A stretch of 64,000 nucleotides of DNA from JAFAGX01 sp035623255. Its GTDB lineage: Bacteria; Acidobacteriota; Terriglobia; Terriglobales; Acidobacteriaceae. This document shows, in pieces, positions 35,226-43,298 of this stretch. Made by a program: the position numbers and the translations under genes. Position 1 is the stretch's first letter; the number at the start of each line of letters is the position of its first letter. The stretch is from the NCBI GenBank assembly GCA_035623255.1, contig DASPTU010000125.1:141701-205700 (forward strand), given 5' to 3'. The notes below the pieces were generated by a model. That model was not told where the DNA came from. It saw only the letters and a program-made list of their open reading frames with translations, and ran no database searches.

Positions 35226-36566
35226 ATGGAAACGGTAATCTCTATCCGCGAAGTCAACCACTATTTTGGCACGGGCGATTTGCGCCGCCAGATTCTGTTT
35301 GGCGTGTCCACCGACATTTCACCGGGTGAGATTGTGATCCTGACAGGCCCTTCGGGATCAGGCAAAAGTACCCTACTCACTTTGGCCGGCGCTTTGCGGT
35401 CGGTTCAGGAAGGCAGCCTGCAGATTTTGGGCCGCCAACTTAAAGGCGCCGATAACCTTGAACTCGTGCGCGTGCGCGCCAATATCGGTTTCATTTTTCA
35501 AGCGCACAATCTCCTGGAAGCTCTTACCAGCCGCCAGAATGTGCAAATGTCACTGGCGCTGACTCCGGAATTGTCCGAGAGCGAAGTGCGTGCGCGTTGC
35601 GATGCGATGCTGGAGGCTGTTGGGCTAGGGCACCGCATCGACGCTTATCCTTCAGAACTATCGGGAGGTCAGCGACAGCGCGTCGCCGTGGCTCGCGCCC
35701 TCGTGCATCAGCCCAAAATCATCCTTGCCGATGAACCCACCGCCGCTCTCGATCGCAAAACCGGCCGGGAAATCGTGGAGTTGCTGCACTCCCTGGCCAA
35801 GCATCAGGGCTGCGCCATTCTGATGGTCACTCACGACAACCGTATTCTCGACATCGCTGACCGGGTGTTGACTCTCGAGGATGGTCGCATTACATCCTTT
35901 GTGGCCGGCTTCGCCGCCAACACTGGCCGTATGCTTTCTACCTTTGCTCAGTTGCAGCGCAAGGGAGAATTGCTGCGCCATGTCAGCGGCATGTCCAGCC
36001 GCCAGTTCCTCGACGTACTCGATCACATGACCTCAGAATTCGACCAGTTTCTGCAGATCGTTGATCTCGGCAACCAGCAAGCCGTGCAGGCCCTTTTCGA
36101 CCACATGCTGGAAGCAGTATTGATGAAAATCCGGCAATTGCTGGATGCCGATCGCGGCACGCTCTTCCTCGTGGACCACGACCGCGGGAAACTGTGGTCC
36201 AAAGTGGCCGAGACTGATGGCGCGGAGCCTCTGAGAATCGAGATACCCAGTAACGTTGGAATCGCAGGCTACGTCGCCCGCACTGGACAGACGCTCAATA
36301 TCACCGATCCCTATCAACATCCCGACTTCAACCCGGAGGTAGACCGCCGGACTGCCTATCGCACAAAGAGCATACTGTGCATGCCGATTTTCGACCGCCA
36401 GAGGAATGTGTTTGCGGTCGCAGAGTTGCTTAACAAGCGCACCGGCCAGCCATTTGCCGCCGCCGACGAGCAGGCTTTTCGCGAGTTCGCCCCGCCTCTG
36501 GGCCTGATCCTGGAAAGCTGCCTGCGCATGACCCAGGAGCGCACCGACTTAGCCTTGGCCGCCTGA
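35226..36566 (+). CDS. DevA-type ABC ATPase fused to a GAF domain
   Basis: A 446-residue ATPase. Residues 1-225 are a complete ABC domain: Walker A GPSGSGKST (41-49), signature LSGGQRQRVAVARAL, Walker B IILADEPTAALD. The remainder (about 230-446) is a GAF domain: ADRGTLFLVDHDRGKLWSKV, GIAGYVARTGQTLNI and SILCMPI. NK-RTGQP-F-AAA-DE at 403-415 fits the NK-xn-F-x3-DE motif of cyclic-nucleotide-binding GAF domains in phosphodiesterases and cyanobacterial cyclases. A transporter ATPase gated by a nucleotide ligand is the inference. It lies 9 bases after devC. Confidence 0.85.
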   Translation: METVISIREVNHYFGTGDLRRQILFGVSTDISPGEIVILTGPSGSGKSTLLTLAGALRSVQEGSLQILGRQLKGADNLELVRVRANIGFIFQAHNLLEALTSRQNVQMSLALTPELSESEVRARCDAMLEAVGLGHRIDAYPSELSGGQRQRVAVARALVHQPKIILADEPTAALDRKTGREIVELLHSLAKHQGCAILMVTHDNRILDIADRVLTLEDGRITSFVAGFAANTGRMLSTFAQLQRKGELLRHVSGMSSRQFLDVLDHMTSEFDQFLQIVDLGNQQAVQALFDHMLEAVLMKIRQLLDADRGTLFLVDHDRGKLWSKVAETDGAEPLRIEIPSNVGIAGYVARTGQTLNITDPYQHPDFNPEVDRRTAYRTKSILCMPIFDRQRNVFAVAELLNKRTGQPFAAADEQAFREFAPPLGLILESCLRMTQERTDLALAA

Positions 36567-36574
36567 ACCCGTTG

Positions 36575-37825
36575 TCAGGCCACGTTACGCAGCACCAACG
36601 CTGAATTCTTGCTCCCGAACGCGATGCAATTACACACCGCCCATTCCGGCTGCATGCGGCGGCCGCACTCCGGAACGTAGTCCAGGTCGCACTCCGGATC
36701 GGGGCTCTCCAAATTGAGGGTGGGAGGCAGCACGCCGTCTCGCATCGCCAAAAGCGTGCACGCTACGCCCGCGGCGCCGCAAGCGCCTTGAGGGTGTCCG
36801 ATGTGACTTTTAACTGACGACCCCGCCAGCCGGTAAGCGTGGCCGTTGAATGCGAGTTTGATGGCCCGCGTTTCAATCCGGTCGTTCAGTTCCGTCGAAG
36901 TGCCGTGGTAGTGCACGTATTCGACGGCTGGCGGACTGATTCCCGCATCTTCGATTGCCATCTGGATAGTACGCGCGGGCTCCTCACCACACTCCTGCAA
37001 GCGGACCCGATGGTAGGCCTCGCAGGTCGAAGCGTAGCCTGCCACTTCGCCGTAAATTCGCGCACCCCGCGCCTTGGCCCGTTCCATATCTTCGAGCACG
37101 AAAAACCACGCCCCCTCGCCCAGCACAAAGCCGTCCCGATCGCGGGAAAACGGGCGTGATCCTCGTTCCGGTTGATCGTTCCATCGGGTCGTGAGGATTC
37201 GCATCAGGAGAAAACCCCGAATGATGAGCGGGGCTATGGGAGCATCCACCCCGCCTACCACCATGTAGTCGAGGTTACTCGAACGCATATGTTGGCAGGC
37301 ATAGCCGATGGCATCGGTGGAGGAGGTGCAACCCGTCGAGATCACGTGGCTAAGCCCCCGAAATCCGAAATACATCGAGAACTCGCTCGCTAACGTTCCG
37401 ATGGTGGAGGTGGGAATCACATACACACTGCATTGCTTGATTTTGCCCTCGTAGTACAGCCGGTACTGCTCCTCGGTAAAATCCTGGCTGCCTCCGCCTG
37501 AACCAATCATCACGCCCACGCGCCGCAGCTCGTCGATGCTCATGGACTGGTAGTCGATCCCGGCGTCTTCCAGGGCCTCCTTGATCGCCGCCCGCCCTAG
37601 CGGCACCGCCCGTGAAACGTGTTGGCGGTTCAGCGGGTCCACATATTGCTCTTCGGGGAAATCCAACACCTCTCCCGCAATCTGCACCTTGAGGTGGTCG
37701 GGATTAAAGCGGGAAATGCGGTGCACACCGCTGACGCCGCGCCGGGTTGCGCTCCAAAACGCTTCCCGACCTATGCCGTTGGGGCTGACAGCTCCGATTC
37801 CAGTTACTACGACCCGCCTTCTCAT
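36575..37825 (-). CDS. Beta-ketoacyl-ACP synthase, type II PKS KS-alpha-like
   Basis: A 416-residue thiolase-fold condensing enzyme. Catalytic residues are all present: Cys166 in VISTGCTSSTDA, His307 in VHYHGTSTELND, Lys339 and His344 in VKSHIGHPQGACG. The TGCTSS and NDRIET segments are closer to type II polyketide KS-alpha than to FabF of primary metabolism. The opposite orientation to the ACP/KS pair leaves a 342-base divergent region. It is convergent with the GAF-ATPase gene 8 bases away. A dedicated carrier-bound chain extension is inferred. Confidence 0.85.
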   Translation of the reverse strand: MRRRVVVTGIGAVSPNGIGREAFWSATRRGVSGVHRISRFNPDHLKVQIAGEVLDFPEEQYVDPLNRQHVSRAVPLGRAAIKEALEDAGIDYQSMSIDELRRVGVMIGSGGGSQDFTEEQYRLYYEGKIKQCSVYVIPTSTIGTLASEFSMYFGFRGLSHVISTGCTSSTDAIGYACQHMRSSNLDYMVVGGVDAPIAPLIIRGFLLMRILTTRWNDQPERGSRPFSRDRDGFVLGEGAWFFVLEDMERAKARGARIYGEVAGYASTCEAYHRVRLQECGEEPARTIQMAIEDAGISPPAVEYVHYHGTSTELNDRIETRAIKLAFNGHAYRLAGSSVKSHIGHPQGACGAAGVACTLLAMRDGVLPPTLNLESPDPECDLDYVPECGRRMQPEWAVCNCIAFGSKNSALVLRNVA

Positions 37826-38167
37826 AGAATTCGCACACTATGTAAGCCGCTGTGCTTGATATGCGTTGCCTCCGTCAAATGAAGTAAGTCGTGCGCCGGC
37901 AACACGTAGAATCAGGTGTAGGACCCCAAAGCGCGCAACATTATACTGAACGGGTCAAGAATTGCCAAGCAGTCCCCCGGCAACTACCCGCGAGCACCCA
38001 GTCCCATCCCCATCATCCGTGCCTGCCCCCGGAGGCCACCGGCGGCGTCACGCTGATCTGCCAAAACTGCTGGTGTCGATGCGGCCAATGGGATAAGCTC
38101 TGCTTGCGCCCCGCACGGAGCACTGCAAGCCCGGTGCGGCAGCGAACATCCGAGGGCGGATTACACC
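37826..38167. promoter_or_regulatory. Divergent gap between KS and ACP genes
   Basis: No supported gene. A TATACT at 37942-37947 on plus could be a -10, without a convincing -35. The ribosome region before the ACP start has GAGGGCGG. A 95-codon open frame across this gap has unusual composition and was not accepted. Confidence 0.35.
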
Positions 38168-38425
38168 ATGGACTCTGAAGTGGCGACCAAGGTTCTGGCG
38201 ATTGTGGCCTCTGTCAAGCGTGTGGACCCGGCTACCATTTCCCCCGATGCCGCGTTCGAGGAGCTGGGAATTGATTCCCTCGACCGGCTCAACATCCTGT
38301 TCGAACTGGAGAACACCTTCAACATCGATGTACCCGACGACGAGGCGCGGGCGGTGGTCACAGTAAAAGATATGATAGAGCGCCTCGAATCATATCTACA
38401 GCGGCGAACCGCACAGGGAGCCTAG
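38168..38425 (+). CDS. Acyl carrier protein
   Basis: An 85-residue carrier protein. The phosphopantetheine serine is Ser37 in ELGIDSLDRLNILFELE, with the usual helix 2 acidic pattern and hydrophobic helix 4 (VTVKDMIERLESYL). It is slightly longer than FabF-partner AcpP. The gene is 9 bases before the second ketosynthase. It probably carries chains for the local ketosynthases and tailoring enzymes. Confidence 0.92.
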   Translation: MDSEVATKVLAIVASVKRVDPATISPDAAFEELGIDSLDRLNILFELENTFNIDVPDDEARAVVTVKDMIERLESYLQRRTAQGA

Positions 38426-38434
38426 CCGGGACGA

Positions 38435-39658
38435 ATGTCTCGCGTCGCTATTACCGGCCTCGGTGTCGTCTGTGCGCTGGGCAAGAACGTCAGCGAATTT
38501 CGCGAGCGCTTGTTTGCCGGCCGCTCCGCCATCCTTCCAATTACCGGCGTGGATACTTCCTCCTTGCGTTTTCGCCAGGGCGCCGAGGTACAGGATTTCA
38601 ATCCCTCTGAATATTTCGACAACACGCAGCGTGAATTACTCGACCGTTTCGCGCAATTCAGTGTTCTGGCCGCCCGTCAGGCTATGGCCGATGCCGGCAT
38701 CACCATCACTCCCGACCTTGCACCCCGAACCGCGGTGATCGTAGGCGCCTCGATGGGCGGAAAATCTACGGAAGACGGTGGGTATCAGGAACTGTATCTC
38801 CACCGCCGCACACGTCTGCACCCCCTTATCATTCCCCGTAGCATGGCGAACGCTGGCGCGAGCAACATCTGCATGGAGTTCGGAATCACCGGCCCGGCAA
38901 TGGCCATCAGCACCGCTTGTTCGTCCGCCAACCACGCCATGGGGCTGGCCTTCGCGATGGTACGCTCCGGGCAGGTCGATGTGGCGATCACAGGCGGCAG
39001 CGAAGCTCCCTTCAGCTACGGCATGCTGAAAGCCTGGGAGGCCATGCGCGTCGTGTCTCCTGATACTTGCCGCCCTTTCTCCAGCGACCGTTCCGGCCTT
39101 ATTCTCGGCGAGGGTGGGGCCATTTTGGTGTTGGAACCTCTGGAGCGCGCCCGCGAGCGCGGCGCCAATATCTACGGTGAGATCATCGGTTTCGGCATGT
39201 CCTCCGACGCTCAGCACATTACTCGACCTTGCCTTGCTGGTCCAGCCCAGGCCATGAAAAATGCGATGGCCGATGCTGCCATCGAGCCCGCTGCCGTGGG
39301 ATACATTAATGCCCATGGCACGGGAACCGAGACCAACGATCGGGTCGAAACCCAGGCCATTCGCGCCGTTTTTGCCCGCCATGCGGACCGAGTGCTCGTC
39401 AGCTCTACCAAGTCCATGCACGGCCACGCGCTGGGAGCGGCCGGCGCAATTGAAGGTGTTGCCACCGTCCTCGCCTTGCGAGAGCGAATGATTCCCCCGA
39501 CTGCGAACTTCACCTCGCCCGACCCGGAATGTAACCTTAACCTGGTGGTCAACAAGGGCCAACCCGCCGAGGTAGAGTGCGCCCTATCTAACTCCTTTGC
39601 CTTCGGCGGCTTGAATGCGGTTTTGGCCTTCCGCGCTCCCGCTGCCTTAGGGCTCTGA
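38435..39658 (+). CDS. Beta-ketoacyl-ACP synthase, FabF-like
   Basis: A 407-residue condensing enzyme. Cys162 (ISTACSSANHA), His294 (INAHGTGTETND), Lys326 and His331 (TKSMHGHALGAAG) form the complete catalytic set, so this is an active KS and not a chain-length factor. The start is 9 bases after the ACP stop. With the divergent KS at 36575-37825 it forms a two-ketosynthase, one-carrier set. No acyltransferase, ketoreductase or dehydratase is in the window, so reducing steps would come from primary metabolism or elsewhere. Confidence 0.9.
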   Translation: MSRVAITGLGVVCALGKNVSEFRERLFAGRSAILPITGVDTSSLRFRQGAEVQDFNPSEYFDNTQRELLDRFAQFSVLAARQAMADAGITITPDLAPRTAVIVGASMGGKSTEDGGYQELYLHRRTRLHPLIIPRSMANAGASNICMEFGITGPAMAISTACSSANHAMGLAFAMVRSGQVDVAITGGSEAPFSYGMLKAWEAMRVVSPDTCRPFSSDRSGLILGEGGAILVLEPLERARERGANIYGEIIGFGMSSDAQHITRPCLAGPAQAMKNAMADAAIEPAAVGYINAHGTGTETNDRVETQAIRAVFARHADRVLVSSTKSMHGHALGAAGAIEGVATVLALRERMIPPTANFTSPDPECNLNLVVNKGQPAEVECALSNSFAFGGLNAVLAFRAPAALGL

Positions 39659-39865
39659 CTATTTCCGTGGAGAGGAGTCGGAGTTGTAGTTCGATTGTTC
39701 TTTTGTATGTATACTCCCGGGGCGGGGAAACTTGGCAACGTGCCACCCGTATTTGGGGATACCGCTATGCCAACGCGCATGATGGATAAATCACCCCATC
39801 CCGGATTGTGTGCACGCGTCCCGGTTCTTTCAGCTTTGTAATTGCCAGACCACATCGAGGCCTAT

Positions 39866-41518
39866 ATGCACGTGTCGGAAGTGGGGCTCCGACAACTCGC
39901 ATCGTCCGGTTGCCCTGGCCAGGAAGAAGACTTTCCTCCGCTCGGCCGCAACATCAAGGTGCTGATGGTCTGGCCGCGTGTTCCCAAATCATTTTGGGCA
40001 ACGCCCGACATTCTTCCCGTAAGCGCCGTGACGGCCCCCTTGGGGCTCATCACCGTGGCCGCTTTATGCCCGCCGTATTGGACCGTCCGGCTCATCGACG
40101 AATCGGTCGAAGACGTAACCGATGCTGACCTCCGTGATTGCGACTTGGTCATGGTCAGCGGCATGTACGTCCAGAGGAGCGGCATCGAGAGGATCCTCGG
40201 ACGAGCTCGCGCCCTCGGGAAACGCACCATGGTAGGTGGCCCGTTCACCAGCAGCGACCCCAACACTGTGCTCCCCCTGGCGGATCATGTCGTGGTGGGT
40301 GAACCTGACGCGGAGTTCCGCCGCATCGCAACCGCGCTCGAAGAGGGCACCGCGGCCCGCCTTTATGTCATCGAGGACAAACCCGATGTAACCTGCACAC
40401 CTGTGCCCCGATTCGACCTGCTGAACATGAATGCTTACGCCAACATGCCGATACAGTTTTCCCGGGGCTGCCCGTTCGAATGCGAGTTCTGCGACATTAT
40501 TTCGATATATGGACGAAGGCCTCGCACCAAAACTCCCGCGCAGCTTCTCCGTGAACTCGATCGCTTGTACGAGTTGGGATGGCGAAGGCCCGTCTTCCTG
40601 GTCGACGACAATTTCATTGGCAATCACAAACTGGCACTTAACCTGACCCGTCAGATGGAGGGATGGTCGCGAGCGCACAACTATCCCTTCGCATTCCTGA
40701 CCGAGGCTTCCGCTGACCTGGCACAGCGACCCTTACTGCTGCAATCCATGGTCGAGGCCAACTTCTTTGCGGTATTCCTTGGCCTTGAAACCCCTTCCAG
40801 CGACGCACTCAAGGAAACCAGAAAATTTCAGAACTTGCGCGCTGATCCCTTAGCGACGGTCCGTTTTCTTCAGGAAAATGGCCTCTGGATCCTGGGAGGT
40901 TTCATCATCGGTTTCGACTCCGACACCGCCGGCATTTTTGAGCAGCAACGCGAGTTCATTGAGCGCGCGGCCATTCCCTGGGCCATGCTGGGATTTCTGC
41001 AGGCGCTGCCTCAGACGGGCCTGTACGAGCGCCTCCGCAAGGAGGGTCGGCTCCTCAAAGGTGAGCCGATCGGCAATAACTATGCGCCGCCCAACTTCCG
41101 TACTCTTCTGCCCCGCACGACCCTGGTCAAAGGCGTCGGGGATACGCTGCGGTCTATCTACTCCCCTGCTGAGTTCTATCGCCGCTGCCTTCGTTCCCTG
41201 GAGTACTGGAAAACACGCGAGCCCCAGCAACCACCCCGGCCCAGATTAGGAGAAGCGATGCTTCTGGTAGTTCGCTGCCTTTGGCACCAGGGCGTGAAAT
41301 CCAATTACCGCAGAGAATGGTGGAAGTTCCTGTTCGCCATTCTGCGCCGCTGGCTTTTTGTGCCCATGAAAATGTGGTGGGGATGGGTATTGTTAATTTC
41401 GGCCGATCACTTTTGTCAGTACGCCGCCCAAGTAGTGGCAGAGCTCAATCGCGAAGCACAGACCCAAAAGAGCGAGCCTTTGCCGACGAGGTCGGAATCC
41501 GCAGTTTGCGCTCGGTAG
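39866..41518 (+). CDS. B12-binding radical SAM protein, HpnP/DUF4070-like
   Basis: About 550 residues. An N-terminal cobalamin-binding-like domain (VTAPLGLITVAALCPPYWTVRLIDESV, SGMYVQRSGIERIL, GGPF) comes first. A radical SAM domain follows with Cys202, Cys206 and Cys209 in CPFECEFC (CxxxCxxC), then the C-terminal DUF4070-like segment (LLRELDRLYELGWR... YSPAEFY). The pattern resembles hopanoid C-2 methylase HpnP and other class B methylases. No hopanoid gene is in the window, so a local product is the likelier substrate. ATG 39866 has GAGG just upstream; a TTG at 39842 is possible. Confidence 0.85.
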   Translation: MHVSEVGLRQLASSGCPGQEEDFPPLGRNIKVLMVWPRVPKSFWATPDILPVSAVTAPLGLITVAALCPPYWTVRLIDESVEDVTDADLRDCDLVMVSGMYVQRSGIERILGRARALGKRTMVGGPFTSSDPNTVLPLADHVVVGEPDAEFRRIATALEEGTAARLYVIEDKPDVTCTPVPRFDLLNMNAYANMPIQFSRGCPFECEFCDIISIYGRRPRTKTPAQLLRELDRLYELGWRRPVFLVDDNFIGNHKLALNLTRQMEGWSRAHNYPFAFLTEASADLAQRPLLLQSMVEANFFAVFLGLETPSSDALKETRKFQNLRADPLATVRFLQENGLWILGGFIIGFDSDTAGIFEQQREFIERAAIPWAMLGFLQALPQTGLYERLRKEGRLLKGEPIGNNYAPPNFRTLLPRTTLVKGVGDTLRSIYSPAEFYRRCLRSLEYWKTREPQQPPRPRLGEAMLLVVRCLWHQGVKSNYRREWWKFLFAILRRWLFVPMKMWWGWVLLISADHFCQYAAQVVAELNREAQTQKSEPLPTRSESAVCAR

Positions 41519-41529
41519 AAATCCCTTCG

Positions 41530-42933
41530 TCAGTTCTCTGCGTGCCCCAGGGCTTGAAGGGGGTGGCCTGAGTCGCGTAGTGGCTGCGCGTGCAGCGTCA
41601 TCATGATTTTTCGGCGCGGCCGCAAACTGATCCGGGGCTCTGTACCGATCGGCGGACCGGGAACGACATCCAGGCGCCATCGTTGTGCAATCATCGCCAG
41701 CACCAGCTCCGCTTCCATGCTGGCAAAGCGTTTGCCCAAACAAAGTCGTGGCCCTCCTCCGAAGGGAAAATAAGAGAACGGATGACGTCCTTGCGAGCGG
41801 TCGGGCGAAAATCGTTCTGGGTCGAAGCCTTCCGGGTTTTCCCATGAAGCGGGCCGGCGGTGTGCCGAGTAGGGACTGATCACAAGTACCGACTTCGCCG
41901 GTATGTGGTAACCATCGATGTTGTCGTCCGCGATTGCCGTCCGAGCAATGGCCCAGGCGGAAGGATAAAGCCGCAGCGTCTCCTGGACGACCATGCGCGT
42001 ATAAACCATTCGAGGAAGATCGTGAAACGTCGGCGTGCGCTCTCCCAGCAGGTCGCGCACTTCGTGGTACAGCTTTGTCGCGGCCACCGGGTTTCGGGAC
42101 AGCAAATACCATGCCCAGGCGATCGCGTTGGCGGTCGAATCGTATCCCGAATCCACGAGCGTGATCATCGCATCCCGAATGTGCCGGTCATCCAGGCCGG
42201 AACCATTGTCTCTGTCGCCCACCAGCAGGGACAATACGTCCGTCTGCTGCTGGGGGCAGCGCCGCCGCCGCTCGATCAACCCGTAGGCGAAACTGTCGAT
42301 GGTACGCAGCGCCTTGCGCAGTCTCAGATTGGCCGGCGTCGGCAAACGGTTCAACAACGGCCGCAACGGATTTAAGCCGGATGCCGGCTTAATCCGCTGT
42401 TCCGCCGTCTCCAGGGCGGGGCACAAACTTGCGCCATGCACCGCCAGTTGCGTGCTGAACAGGGTCCTCAAGAGGATATCCAGCGTGAGATTGCGCATTT
42501 GCTCGCGGATGTCGATAGCCCGGCCGGACTCGCCTGTCTCATCCCATGCGCGCAGCAGATTGAGGGTCGCCTCTACGATGATCCGCGCAAATTCCGGATC
42601 GTGATCGCTATAAAACGCAGGTTGCGTTTGCCGGCGCTGGCGATGCCACTCTTCTCCCTCGGCCGTAACCAGCCCATCACCATGCATTCTTCTCAACTCG
42701 TCGTAGAGTGAACCCTTGCTGTAATTCATGTAATTGTCTTGCAGAATGTGTTTGATGTGCTGAGGGTCGTTCAGCAGGAACACCGGCCGCAGACGCCGGT
42801 GGCCGACGCGAACTACATCGCCATACTCGCCGAAGAGTTGTAACAACAGGTTGGGCGCATCCTGCAGAAGACTAGGCAGCAGGCGGATAAATTCCAACGT
42901 CGAAGGTCCAGGAGCAACTCTTGCGATCTTCAT
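41530..42933 (-). CDS. Cytochrome P450, second
   Basis: About 467 residues. It has EXXR as ETLR, the PERF segment, and heme-binding FPFGGGPRLCLG. The I-helix is VDSGYDSTANAIAW, in which the usual AG is SG and the acid-alcohol pair is D-S. ATG 42933 (MKIARVAPGPS) is preferred to the longer frame (43023), whose first 30 residues look non-coding. It is convergent with the radical SAM gene with an 11-base gap. The overall similarity to the first P450 suggests a related chain-type substrate. Confidence 0.88.
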   Translation of the reverse strand: MKIARVAPGPSTLEFIRLLPSLLQDAPNLLLQLFGEYGDVVRVGHRRLRPVFLLNDPQHIKHILQDNYMNYSKGSLYDELRRMHGDGLVTAEGEEWHRQRRQTQPAFYSDHDPEFARIIVEATLNLLRAWDETGESGRAIDIREQMRNLTLDILLRTLFSTQLAVHGASLCPALETAEQRIKPASGLNPLRPLLNRLPTPANLRLRKALRTIDSFAYGLIERRRRCPQQQTDVLSLLVGDRDNGSGLDDRHIRDAMITLVDSGYDSTANAIAWAWYLLSRNPVAATKLYHEVRDLLGERTPTFHDLPRMVYTRMVVQETLRLYPSAWAIARTAIADDNIDGYHIPAKSVLVISPYSAHRRPASWENPEGFDPERFSPDRSQGRHPFSYFPFGGGPRLCLGKRFASMEAELVLAMIAQRWRLDVVPGPPIGTEPRISLRPRRKIMMTLHAQPLRDSGHPLQALGHAEN

Positions 42934-43298
42934 GCGGCTGCACACGGTATCGGGCGCCGCCCGATAAGCTGAGGTCATCGCCAATGGGCACCTCCCGTCT
43001 GTTGCTCCGGGGGCCGGAAGCACTGAAGCGAAGTACGTCAGCCCGCCCGGCTCTCCCGATGCCAGCGAAGCACGGTCTTAAATCCGCGACAAGACCGGCA
43101 CTCGAGAGAAACAGAGCGTATCCGCATGCCCCGTCCCAGACTCGTCTGACGCGCATCAGCATACGCCCAGCCATTCTGAAGTCAAGTCCGGCGCGGCTTT
43201 CTTCACGCCCACTATTGAGAAAGCCAATCCTTCAGCCGCACGATTATCGCCTGAATCGCCTTCTTCCAGCGGCGCAACTCAACGTTCCACTTTGCACC
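42934..43298. other. 365-base gap without a supported gene
   Basis: The region holds open frames, but none with a ribosome site or plausible protein. No convincing promoter or repeat was found. It separates the P450 gene from the antiporter gene, both on the minus strand. Confidence 0.4.

Noticed and set aside
37891..38178. 95-codon plus-strand frame in the KS/ACP gap
   Set aside because: Cys- and Arg-rich composition with no ribosome site; it overlaps the ACP start and looks like non-coding DNA.
36575..39658. KS-alpha and chain-length-factor pair of a type II polyketide synthase
   Set aside because: Both ketosynthases keep the catalytic cysteine, so neither is a chain-length factor.
42872..43174. 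100-codon minus-strand frame upstream of the second P450
   Set aside because: Overlaps the P450 start and has no ribosome site or family features.
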